Assembly: GCA_027943245.1 (NCBI GenBank)
Contig: JANDJZ010000484.1
Coordinates: 1 to 41,467, forward strand
Direction of reading: 5' to 3'
Source of the DNA: Acanthamoeba sp. SK_2022b
Lineage: Eukaryota; Discosea; Longamoebia; Acanthamoebidae
Length of the DNA stretch: 41,467 nucleotides
Shown: piece after piece, positions 10,959-21,525 of the stretch
Position numbering within the stretch: the stretch's first letter is position 1
Layout of the letters: the number at the start of each line of letters is the position of its first letter
Notes under the pieces: model-generated
The model's database searches: none
What the model was told of the DNA's origin: nothing
The model's input: only the letters and a program-made list of their open reading frames with translations
Program-made: the position numbers and the translations under genes

Positions 10959-11594
10959 TCTAGTTGGCGGCCGATAGGGCCTAGGGTCCACGGCACGACA
11001 GGAAGGCGTGGTCGACGACGCGACACGTGGCGGTACGGGATTGGACGGGACGGAGGTTTATAGAGCAAGGAGGCGCGTGGTGGCAGTCAAGTTTTTCTTC
11101 TCTCACACGTTCACACGTGCGTCTCCCACCCACCCGCCCCGGGACGGGAGGGCGGCGGGGAGTATCAGCGCAGCCACCAAGTTGCGTTGCTCGCACGGCG
11201 TGGGGTGACGGCGACTCTCGGGGTGACTCTCACAAGGTCGCGCACGCGGAACGACCCGAGGGAGGGGTCCGTGCGGGGGAGCACAGAGGAGGCGAGGAGA
11301 GGAGGAGTAAGGGAGCTCACGCGTTCGATCGGGGTCAGCGGGGAGGCTGAAGCGACGAGGCGAACGGTGGGCAACCGCAGATCGGAGTGGTCTGGCACTC
11401 GGGAAGGAGCCTGGGGAGAGGCTCTGGAGGCGAGTGGAGATCGGAGGGGAGGGGAGGGCGCACGGATGAACTTGTACGAGGCCAGATAAACACCCAATTG
11501 GACCCTTGTGCATGTACAGTAGGGAGGTGAGGCGTGTAGGCGGGCGTCGACACGCCTTGTTGGCGTGACAGGGGACCTAGGCCGAGGGATATAA
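10959..11594 (+). mobile_element. Short non-autonomous DIRS-family element
   Basis: The first ~160 bp (GTCTAGTTGGCGGCCGATAG to the CTCACACGTTCACACG region at 11117) match the 5' end of copy 2. They lack a block of about 22 bp that copy 2 carries after GGCCGATAGG. The last ~105 bp (11490-11594, ACCCAATTGGACCCTTGTG to GGGATATAA) match the 3' end. The ~370 bp between is CpG-rich and unrelated to gag, pol or recombinase, with no convincing gene. It therefore has both termini and no enzymes, as expected of a derivative mobilised in trans. Its left end follows the last base of copy 1 after 10957 with at most one base between them. Confidence 0.82.
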
Positions 11595-11598
11595 CATG

Positions 11599-12904
11599 TT
11601 ATGTGGCCTCTTGTGGCAGCTGTGTTGCTGGTGGCACTCGTCGCCGCTTGCGGCTGGAGGCAGCGTCCAGCTTCTCCTGGATTATAGGCACATCGCTAAG
11701 GGGTGGGAAAAAGTTGGAGTCAGGACAAAAGAGTGACAGGGAGTGTCGCGAGCCCTCCACAAGCCAGTTGCCATGAAGCAACTTGCTCGTGTTCAAAAAG
11801 GCAATGTCACCTGGCCGGAGGTGGAGCCTCGCACGCAGCTCAGGCACACACAACTCGCCTGACTCGAAGCTGCCAAAGGGCAGCACCGCACTGAGGCCCT
11901 CAGCAACATCGCGGCGGTCGTGATGCAGGCCGGCATCGGCGGACACGTTGAACACACATGCGTGGAATGGTCCGAACGGGCACTCCTCGCCAAGATCGAC
12001 CTCGCTGTACCATTTTGCCAGGCCAGCAAACTCGCGATGGAACAGGCTTGACACGATGTTGAAGAGCTCAGCATTGGCAGCAACAAACTCTGCCGCACCT
12101 GGCAGTGAGAAGTCCTTGGATTTCCTCAACTTGTGGCCATAGGGCCACCAGTAGCAAAAGTGGTAGGCCGAGCCTGCTGTCTGGGTGCTCCTGCTGGTCC
12201 TGCCTGCACGCAGGCCCTGCTGCTTGCCATAAAAGGCCATGGCCGACTGGCACAGGCCCTCAATGACTGGCAGTGGCACAGCATGGCGGTGCACCTGCAT
12301 TGCCTGTACACATGCATGACAACAAAAAACAAAAGCACACACAGGTGCCGGTCAGGCAGGCTGCTGGGGGCAAGCGTGGAGCTATGAGGGAGGGGGAGGG
12401 GGACACACCACACCGCCCTGGGGCAGCTCCCATCGCACAATGTCGTGTGGCGTGTTGTCATTGATTGTTATCCATGGCACAGACTCACCTGGCGCGACCA
12501 CAAGCTGGCGCCATAGCAGCTCATACAGCTTTGCATCTGCGCCACTGCCCACTCGCCCTGGCATTGAGACATAGTAAATCTGTCGTGAAGGTGGTGTGAG
12601 GCTCCTGTGACAGCGGGGAGGGGTGGAAAAAGTGTTACATCACTTGGAGCAAAGCATGCACACATGCACACACGTAATGCACACACTGCAAACATCATGC
12701 ACACATAATGCACACACACATCAACACAAGATGGAAGTTAGGCAGTGATACGCACTCTGGCTGGTCATTAGGAGGTGTCAGTTCCTCCATGGCAGTGGTG
12801 TCTGCAGCCATTGCTGCTTGCATTTCGGCTCGCTTGGCCTTGCGACGACGCTGGTATTCGATCTTAGATCACTTGCCCCGTCTCCCAAATCGCCTCTTTT
12901 GTTC
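11599..12904 (-). pseudogene. TET/JBP-like 2OG-Fe(II) dioxygenase, 5' partial, nonsense codon
   Basis: Three phase-compatible exons on the - strand: 12752-12904, 12412-12579 and 11599-12303 (stop at 11599). The last exon, 235 codons including the stop, carries the oxygenase fold. Its features are LHHDRRDVAEG near 11915-11930 (HxD iron ligands), GELCVPELRARLHLRPGDIA (GGEL-PEL--pGD pattern), LLHGNW (distal His) and SRHSLSLF (2-oxoglutarate Arg). This layout fits the family of TET/JBP 5-methylpyrimidine oxygenases and their fungal and algal relatives (known biology); substrate preference is inferred only. The first visible exon is Lys/Arg-rich (YQRRRKAKRAEM) and contains an in-frame TGA at 12869-12871 where the duplicate at 36.6 kb has CAA; an ancestral CGA explains both. 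No start codon or earlier exons were identified. If the first exon is skipped, or an internal ATG is used (12564 or 12298), a shorter product remains possible. Confidence 0.65.
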
Positions 12905-12966
12905 CTGCTTCCTGCAGCCACCAAACAACAGCACATGTACACACACACTTAGCCTGCTCTGCTCTC

Positions 12967-13460
12967 GCACCATCGCAAGACGGCGCAAAAGCTAGTGAGC
13001 AAAAAGAGACTCTCGTTTGCACCATCGTGAGACGGTGAACTGGCGAGAGAGTGCTAGCATATAAAGAGAGAGAGAGAGAGAGAGAGGAGAGACTCTGATT
13101 CAAACCATTGTGAGACGGCGAATGCCAGATACTCATGTGCCATCGTGAGACGGCACAAGAGTGCTAGCAGCGAGGGCGGCTCACCATCGTGAGACGGCGC
13201 AAGAGAGAGGTTGCTGGAGAGGCTCTCCCACACCATCGTGAGACGGCGCCAGAGGCCTCCCCTCCTCTCACTCCTCCTGTTTCCTGCGCCATCGTGAGAC
13301 GGCGCAGGAGATCAGGCACGCACACCCACATGTGAACCTTGGTTGCGCCTCCGCGCTCTCTCTCTCAGGCGCCATCGCAAGACGGCGCGCTCGAAAGAAA
13401 GAGCCCAGCAGAGTGCAACCAAGGCCCCTCGCTTCTCCCCTTCGCCATCGCAAGATGGCG
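12967..13460. repeat. Cluster of nine ~20 bp hairpin repeats
   Basis: Nine copies of an imperfect palindrome with consensus GCGCCATCGTGAGACGGCGC (stem GCGCC-TC / GA-GGCGC, small loop). They lie at 12967, 13019, 13103, 13138, 13182, 13231, 13286, 13369 and 13443, spaced about 35-85 bp, all in the same orientation. Spacers are partly CT/AG-rich and do not align with each other over their length. Five diverged copies occur in opposite orientation at 36274-36542 in the duplicated segment. This is not a CRISPR: spacing is irregular, the spacers are low-complexity, and the host is eukaryotic. Function unknown. Confidence 0.85.
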
Positions 13461-13796
13461 TAAGAGGGAGATTGGTGTTTGGGGGGGGGGGGAAGAAGAA
13501 AAATATATATATGAAACTGACAGAGGGGAAAAAACATACGGAGCTGCGACTTCCATCGCTTGCGAGGGCTGGCTTCTTGGAAGTGGAGAGAGGGGAAGGG
13601 GGCGTTTTTGCCTCTCGCACACTGCTGGCGTTCTTGCCGCGCTGCGGGGTGCGTTGTTCTTTTTAAAAAGGAGTGCCGCTCCGTTAAAGGAAAAGTGTAG
13701 AAACAAGCCGTTGCCAATGCCGACATGCCACAGGGGCGGCGTCTGTTCTTGCTGTTCAATAGAGCAAAGAGCAAAGTTGGGCGTCGTGTTGTGGCG

Positions 13797-13855
13797 TGTG
13801 GCGTGTGTCGTGTGTCGTGTGTCGTGTGTCGTGTGTCGTGTGTCGTGTGTCGTGA
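13797..13855. repeat. GTGTC minisatellite
   Basis: Tandem TCGTGTG-type units (GTGTCGTGTGTCGTGTG) lie directly downstream of the last recognised phosphatase exon. In segment B the matching tract is the reverse complement, ACACGACAC, at about 35908-35945, and is shorter. The block 13470-13795 between the minisatellite and the hairpins is shared with B and shows no gene. Confidence 0.85.
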
Positions 13856-13861
13856 GCATAC

Positions 13862-15386
<1,525 letters not shown>

Positions 15387-16379
15387 CTACCGGCCATGAT
15401 GTGGAGAGAGAGAGAGAGAGAGAGCGAGAGTGAGGGAGAGGGAGAGGGAGAGAATACCCGCCAAAAAGGAGCGACGTAGGAGGATGAGGGCAGAGGAGTG
15501 GAGAAGCATCGAGCGAGAACGCTTCACCAGCCCCACGAGGCGGGGCAGCGCATCGAGCGCCACCAATTGGTCGAGCGCGGCTCTGCACTCTCCCTGAGGC
15601 GCTACGGACACGTGTCATCAGAACACGCCTGCACACGTAACAAGTACAAGTATGCGTGGATGGATGTGGGGCGGGGAGAGCAGAGGAGGTGATACGCCGC
15701 CCACCACCACCCCACGATCCAACGTACTTGGTTGCATCAGGGCGAGGAAGATGTTGACTATGGTGAGGCAGAGATCGGGCGGAGTGCCCATAGCAAAGAG
15801 CACCGTGCTGAGCCGCCCTATAACCTGCATTTCTACGACCAGCGAGCGCCAGCGGTCTGCTCGAGCAACACACACACACACACGCAACACACGCAACACA
15901 CCCAACACACGCAACACACCCAACACACGCGACACACGCGACACACGCGACACACACGCGACACACGCGACACAGTTAGGTCGATGCAGTGACAGGGGAA
16001 AGAAGGGGGAGAAGAGTTGCCGTTTGACGCAAGGCGAAGGAGATGGGCGCAGCACATCTCCTGCATGCGTGGAGAGGAGGATTCGAGGAGGCCCAGATAG
16101 AACTTGCAGCAGGCCTCCACTCCCTGTGTGTAGTCTGTGTTACACGCCCCCCCCCCCGGTCAGCAAGGGGGGACGCGCTAGACGAGTGGAGTGGGCGGGA
16201 AGAAGCCATGGTGGCGTAGTACCGGCGTAGAGGGGCCGCGTTCTGTCCCCCATGAGGGAGATCGTCTGGTCAGGATCGTCGAGGAGCTGATACGAGTCCA
16301 GGACCAACGCCATATGCTCCATCACTTCTTCTGACTGCACCCCCCTCCCTCAAGTTAGCACAGCTTCCACTGCCACACA

Positions 16380-16449
<70 letters not shown>

Positions 16450-16468
16450 CCCACACACACACACACAG

Positions 16469-16550
<82 letters not shown>

Positions 16551-18245
16551 ATAGAGGGGAGGGGAAGAGTACGACGTGGCCGATGGCTTGCGGGAGTGGA
16601 CTGGGGAGAGAGCCGGCAGAGGGGGATTGCGGATGAGTGGGGCCCGTGAAACTCGTGCGTCCGGCCTCCAACTCCATGAGACACGCCAACGCGCTGCCCC
16701 TGTGGTGGTCAGGTGGTGGTGGTGGTGGTGGTGGTGGTGGTGGTGGTGGTGGTGGTGGTGGTGGTGGTGGTGGTGGTGGTGCAGAACGGTCGCAGTGAAC
16801 ACCCACAGATTTCTTCTTCATGTCGGGGCCGGGAGAGGGAGAACACGGGGAGCGCACCGTTTGGAGGGGTCCGCTTGGAGCATGAGCGTCAGCGCTCGGC
16901 GAAGACCCAAAGAAGCCGGAGAGAGCGAAAGTGTGGAGAGAGCCTTGGCCACGTCCCTGACCGGGATTTTAAAGCCGAACATCTCCAGCCCGATCAGGCC
17001 CGCCTGCACCACCATCGTTATAATACATCGTCAGTCGAAAACAACACAACGACGAACAAACAAACAAACAAACAAACAAACAAACAAACAAACAAACAAA
17101 CAAACAAACAAACAAACAAACAAACAAACAAACAAACAAACAACAACACAACAAGCAACAACACAACAGTAACTAAGATTATTAGAATCATCGCAAGACA
17201 GATAGAGAAGCATACCGCCCACACGTCCTTCTTGCTAAAGTCGTAATCGGCCGGCAGCGCCTGTCCTGAGCTGAGCTCTGCCGAGGAGGGTTGGGCCAGA
17301 TTGAGTTGTGAGTGAGTGGTCGATGGGCCATCGAGAGCTTCACACGACGTGGCGGCGTTCCCACGAAGGGAAGGAGAGGAAAGAGGGGGGGGGGGCTTAC
17401 CGGGCGGGTTGTAGTTCGGAGAGCCATGGTTGCCCGATGACTTGCTGCTGTTTTGGGGTTGGGTTGGGTTGGGTTGGGTTGGGCGGGTTGATTGATGTGC
17501 GAGGGAGAGAGAGAGAGAGAGAGGGAGATATTAAGGGAACGCACGCAGTAAAGGAGGCGAGACCAAAGTCGCCGAGGCAGAGCGTCCGCTGGTCGCGCAT
17601 GAGAATGTTGTCCGGCTGTGCGGGTGTGTGTGTGGGGGGCGTAAGGACTGCACCACCACGAGCCAAGGCAAAAACAGTGGGAGTGGGCGCGTGCCTTGAG
17701 GTCCTCGTGTACGACGCCGCGCGCGTGGTGGTAGGCGAGTCCGGCGAGGAGCTGGCAGAGGAAATCGGACACCTCGTCCTCGGGCAGTTGGATGCCGTAG
17801 AAGCCGCAGTCTCCGCCTGCCTCGCCCTCGGCCTCTTCCGTGCTCCCCGGGCGATGGTGAAGTGGCGCATTGGCTGCGGCGGCAGCGGCGGCCACGATCT
17901 GCCGATCGAGGTATGATCGCAGCGAGCCCTGCGCGCAGTACTCGAGCACCAGGTGCAGACCCTCTTCTCCGTAGTAGGTCTCTGTATAGTTGCCCACGCC
18001 CCGAACCCGGTGGAGGCGATTTTGGGAGAGCGGGGGAGAGCGAGAGAGAGAGAGAGAGAGAGTGCAGTGGGTGACAGTAAGAGAGTCGGTAGGGCGAGGT
18101 TGGCCAGACAAGCGCAGGTTAGCGCACCGGTGAGAGGGGTGCTGCATTGATTGCAGTTTGGTCCCGTGTCCTCAAACTTGGTCTGGAAGCATTGGGGGCA
18201 GTAGTAGCGGGGTGGCGGCGGGTGGGTGCCTGCGTGTATTAACGC

Positions 18246-18319
<74 letters not shown>

Positions 18320-18675
18320 CGGAACAATAGCATCATATAGGGTGAATAGGGATGGATGCTGGTCACGCAGCAGCAGAAGAAGAAGCAAAAAGCAAGAGGA
18401 GAGACTGACCCACATAGGCGTAGTAGAGCTTGACGAAGGAAGGGCGCGGGAGAGCGAGCATGGTGATGTACTCGCCCAACTGCGCGTAGAGCCACCGCCA
18501 AAAGTCATCCCGCCGCTCCTCGCCGGCCAACTTCTCGATCTTCTTCATGTACTCGAGCCCGATGTGGTCGATTAGGGGCTCGTCGGCTCCTCCCTTGGCT
18601 CGGCGCTTTTCCCGCGCCTTCGTACGGGCGCTCTGCGGAGAGAAAGAGAGAGAGAGAGAGTCACCATCGACCCTC

Positions 18676-18740
<65 letters not shown>

Positions 18741-20587
18741 CACACAACACACAACACACAACACACAACACACAACACACAACACACAACACACAACACA
18801 CAACACACACACGTGTAGCATAGCCGATGGGCTGGCAGATCCGCGTGCCTTGGGTTGGGTCGATGTTTGCTTGTCGTAGAACGGGTAGATGCTCTTCACG
18901 GCATAGGTCTTCCCTCGGTACACCATCCGACGCACCAGGCCATCCGCCCCGCTGCCTATGACCTGCAGGGGAGCGAGGGAGAGGGAGAGGGAGAGAGGGA
19001 GGGGCTGTGAGCTGGGCCGCCGAGAGGATTCCTGGTCACCGCGAGGCAGAGAGGGAGAGCAGAGGCGCGTACCTCGCTGAAATGGAACTGGGCGGGATTC
19101 GCGTGGAGGAACTCCATGCGCTCCATGGTGAGGTCGACTGCAGGCACCCAACGACAAATACAAATGCAATAATGAACAAATAAAATTAAACAAATAAATG
19201 TAAACAAACAAACAACGAGGGAGAGAGGCATGGCGAGGGGGAGGCGCGTACAGGCAAATTTGAACGCGGAGAGGCTGGTGGTGGGGTAGGTGAAAGTGAG
19301 CTTGTGGAGAATGGAGAAGGTCTGGAACGCGTGGGCATATTCGGGCGGCAAGGCGAGCTGTTGGAGCTTCTCGCCGAAGCGCTTGGTGAGCTTGAGCAGG
19401 GCCCACATGTCGGGAAAGCCCTCGGCCGTGCAGAGCACCGTTATGAGCGAGACGTCATTCCACTTGTAGAGCACATTGGTCACCAACCTACGCCAGCCAC
19501 CGCCACCACGCCAGGACGAATGAGTGACATGACATGCCTGACCATCAACCGCCACTCCTGCTCCTCCAACAACAAACAACAAGCAACAAACAACAAACAA
19601 CGGTCTCGTACCGGAGGAGTTTGCCCAGGTCGTACAGGTACCAGAGCTTGGTGCAGGCCATGCCCGTGAAGAACTGGCGGTCGGACAGCGCCTCCAGCGA
19701 GGCGAGGAAGTACCTCACGCCTTCCACGTTGGTTGGGATGATGGGCGACTCGTCCTTCCTCCCGCCTCCTCTCCCTCCCGCACAACTCTGCGACTTGGCC
19801 AGCCACAACCCAATCGTATCTGGCCACACCACACCACACCACACCACACCACACCACACCACACCACACCACACCACACCACACCACACCAGCTCCGCCC
19901 ATGAGTGACCCGAGTACAGCAGAGGGGAGTTTGTGCCAGCAGCACGACGGTGCAGGCTGCTCAACCCCCTACCGAAGAACTGGAGGCACGCCACGACGTC
20001 CAGATCGCTGGCGAGGCCGCCGCTCTCCTCTCGCCCCTTGGCCGTGTCGAGAAGCTCCCGAAAGTCGCGCTCGCTGGCCACGTCGGCCAGTCCCACGCAC
20101 CTCGGCATTTTCCCTGTGGCGCCACGTGGTGTGGGGTTGGTTTGGTTTGTTGGCCCGAGGGAGAGGGAGAGGGAGAGGGAGGGGGGGGGCAAGTACATTG
20201 GAGAAGCGCAAGGTCGTGCAGGAGCTCGGGGCTCCCCGAGGTGAAGAGGTGGAACCGGTGGCGCAGGAGCCGTCCTACCCCAAACTGCTGCTTGGTGCAC
20301 TGTTCCTGTAGGGCACGTACATCTCCCGTGTCCTTGTGCGCGCCTTGCCCGTGCTGCGGTTGAAGAGGTGCAACGGACAGGAGCAGCCGCTCCACCACTC
20401 CTGCGGCCCACTCCCCTGCACCTCCTCCTCCAGCACCACCACCGCCAGCGGTGCCCCCGCCAGCGCCAGCACCACCAAGGGCGGCGAGCCAAGAGCCTGC
20501 CGATGCCACAACGGAACCCAAGGAGGGCACAGCTCGCCCCCACCCCTGCACGTCCTTCCTCGGGCCTTCCTGCTGGCGCCCCTCCAT
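15387..20587 (-). CDS. Protein kinase with zinc-ribbon insert and alpha-solenoid regions
   Basis: Eighteen exons on the - strand with phases agreeing throughout: 20197-20587, 19973-20113, 19612-19819, 19252-19487, 19073-19137, 18813-18962, 18410-18632, 18128-18229, 17695-17981, 17545-17615, 17401-17447, 17216-17277, 16858-17003, ~16546-16699, 16223-16334, 15994-16134, 15728-15856, 15458-15601. Residues 1-347 are a Gly/Ala-rich start, then helical sequence (DMWALLKLTKRFGEKLQQLA). The kinase domain starts near 348 with IGSGADG; AVK lysine is about 370. A zinc ribbon YYCPQCFQTKFEDTGPNCNQC lies at about 480-500 between VKLYYAYV and LHLVLEYC. The catalytic loop reads VVHEDLKPDN (HED, not HRD), then GDFGLA at 616-621, NPPE and KKDVWA. 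The C-terminal 250 residues resemble HEAT/armadillo helices (AALDQLVALDALPRLVGLV). No native stop: the frame continues into the phosphatase exon at 15386. The start ATG at 20587 is a choice; an in-frame ATG at 20674 is also possible. Substrates unknown. Confidence 0.7.
15871..15972. repeat. CACACGCGA/ACACAACACAC minisatellite in intron
   Basis: CA dinucleotides pass into CAACACACC and then GACACACGC units in the intron between exons 15994-16134 and 15728-15856 of the kinase gene. Confidence 0.9.
16373..16549. repeat. Long (CA)n microsatellite in intron
   Basis: About 177 bp of CA with a few interruptions (GCCCA twice), forming most of the intron between exons 16223-16334 and about 16546-16699. 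The exact 3' edge of the latter exon is uncertain because donor GT dinucleotides repeat throughout the tract. Confidence 0.95.
16711..16780. repeat. (GGT)n microsatellite in intron
   Basis: About 23 GGT units on the + strand, in the intron between exons 16858-17003 and about 16546-16699. Confidence 0.95.
17053..17143. repeat. (AAAC)n microsatellite in intron
   Basis: About 22 uninterrupted AAAC units on the + strand, in the intron between exons 17216-17277 and 16858-17003. Confidence 0.95.
17455..17487 (+). repeat. (GGGTT)n telomere-like G-rich tract in intron
   Basis: GGGGTTGGGTTGGGTTGGG continues for about five to six GGGTT units plus a GGGCGGG end, in the intron between exons 17545-17615 and 17401-17447. 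Four or more G3 runs with 2-nt loops could form a G-quadruplex on the non-template (+) strand. It is too short and internal to be a telomere. Confidence 0.85.
17694..17700 (-). other. Probable GC-AG intron donor
   Basis: The - strand reads GACCTCAAG|GCACGC at the end of the HED exon. The next exon begins CAG|CCGGACAAC (17615), giving the expected DLKPDN. No GT donor at this point gives that junction, so a GC-AG intron (17616-17694) is the simplest reading. Confidence 0.7.
18243..18320. repeat. (CAA)n microsatellite in intron
   Basis: About 26 CAA units on the + strand, in the intron between exon 18410-18632 and the zinc-ribbon exon 18128-18229. Confidence 0.95.
18679..18810. repeat. (CA)n passing into (ACACA)n-type repeat in intron
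   Basis: About 60 bp of pure CA followed by about 70 bp of a 7-bp unit ACACACA/ACAACAC, in the intron between exons 18813-18962 and 18410-18632. Confidence 0.93.
19821..19892. repeat. (ACACC)n minisatellite in intron
   Basis: About 14 pentamer units ACACC on the + strand, in the intron between exons 19973-20113 and 19612-19819. They end immediately upstream of the acceptor, where the polypyrimidine tract would be. Confidence 0.93.
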
Positions 20588-20599
20588 CGCGCAATGGTG

Positions 20600-21263
20600 T
20601 TTTGTGGTGACTGCAGAAGAACGCTTTTTTTTTCTTTTTGATTTTTCCATTTTCATATTCCGAAATGAAAACAAAGAAAACTCTCCCTTTTTCCTTCCCT
20701 TTTCATTCGTACGACATGACCATTTTTGGGGTCGTGCTCAAGCATCACTAACATGCAGGCGCCAGCCTCTGCCAGGCGCGCACAACTGGCAAAGAAGCCC
20801 AGTGAACATTGCTGGCTGCGGCACTGCCACAGTCAACACACTGTACACATCAAGTTTGTCTCCTTTCTCTCTCTATCTGTGTGTGTGTGAAGTGCAAAGG
20901 GCAGCCTATGTGTTGTTGTCATCAACAGCATGTCCTGTCTGCTTTTATGGCATGGAGCGTCACTGTGTCATTCTTCTTGTTGTTGTTGTTCTCATTTCTG
21001 GAACCATCTCCTCCATGTGGTTCTCACTCACAGAGCAAATGCACCACACACTTGGCAGCTACAGTCTTTCCACTTTCACACATGTTCACATGAACATGTG
21101 CCTGTGCATACGAGTAGAAGGAGTTGCAGGGCTGTCTGTCATCATTGACATGTCATGATCATTAGGGGGGGGAGAGTTAAAAAGGTGTGGGTGCCCATTC
21201 CCTCTTTTTCTTTGCTTTACACCCACATAAAGCTTCTACTCTCCTCTTCACACCACACCCACA
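20600..21263. other. Intergenic region between divergent genes
   Basis: This separates the - strand kinase gene from the + strand repeat-protein gene. A run of T at 20624-20650 and an A/T-rich stretch to 20715 could be the kinase promoter. From 20740 to 21150 the sequence is CpG-poor with no recognised protein match. A run of G (21165-21172) is followed by AGTTAAAAAGG and, near the next ATG, a pyrimidine-rich leader (CTTCTACTCTCCTCTTCAC). A frame spanning 20451-21158 mixes antisense kinase exon with this region and is not accepted. Confidence 0.5.
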
Positions 21264-21473
21264 ATGACCACTCAAAGGACCATTAACAAGTACAAGCCCC
21301 TGGCCCCACTCCTTGCTAACACACCCCTCAGTGTGCAGAAAGCATGGAAGTCTGTAAGGGACAGGCCTCCTACACCACACCCAGTGAAGAAGACCAGGTC
21401 TTCAACACCAGCTACACACCAGCAGAGGCATGTAGCCCCTCCCCCACAAGCCACTAACCCTCACATGCAGGCC

Positions 21474-21525
<52 letters not shown>

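Noticed and set aside
11187..11489. 100-codon + strand frame inside the short DIRS relative
   Set aside because: Arg/Gly/Glu-rich in a GC-rich stretch, with no similarity to gag, pol or recombinase. Open frames are expected by chance here.
12967..13460. CRISPR-like array
   Set aside because: Spacing is irregular (35-85 bp), spacers are low-complexity or coding-like, repeats vary, and the host is eukaryotic.
13268..13861. Continuation of the last phosphatase exon as an open frame to 13268
   Set aside because: Beyond the GTATGC donor it only reads the GACAC minisatellite and the hairpin region; there is no phosphatase C-terminal similarity.
17455..17487. Interstitial telomere
   Set aside because: Only five or six GGGTT units inside an intron with other intron microsatellites nearby; no sub-telomeric context.
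20451..21158. 235-codon + strand frame
   Set aside because: It is half antisense to kinase exon 1 and half unique intergenic DNA. No coherent protein.
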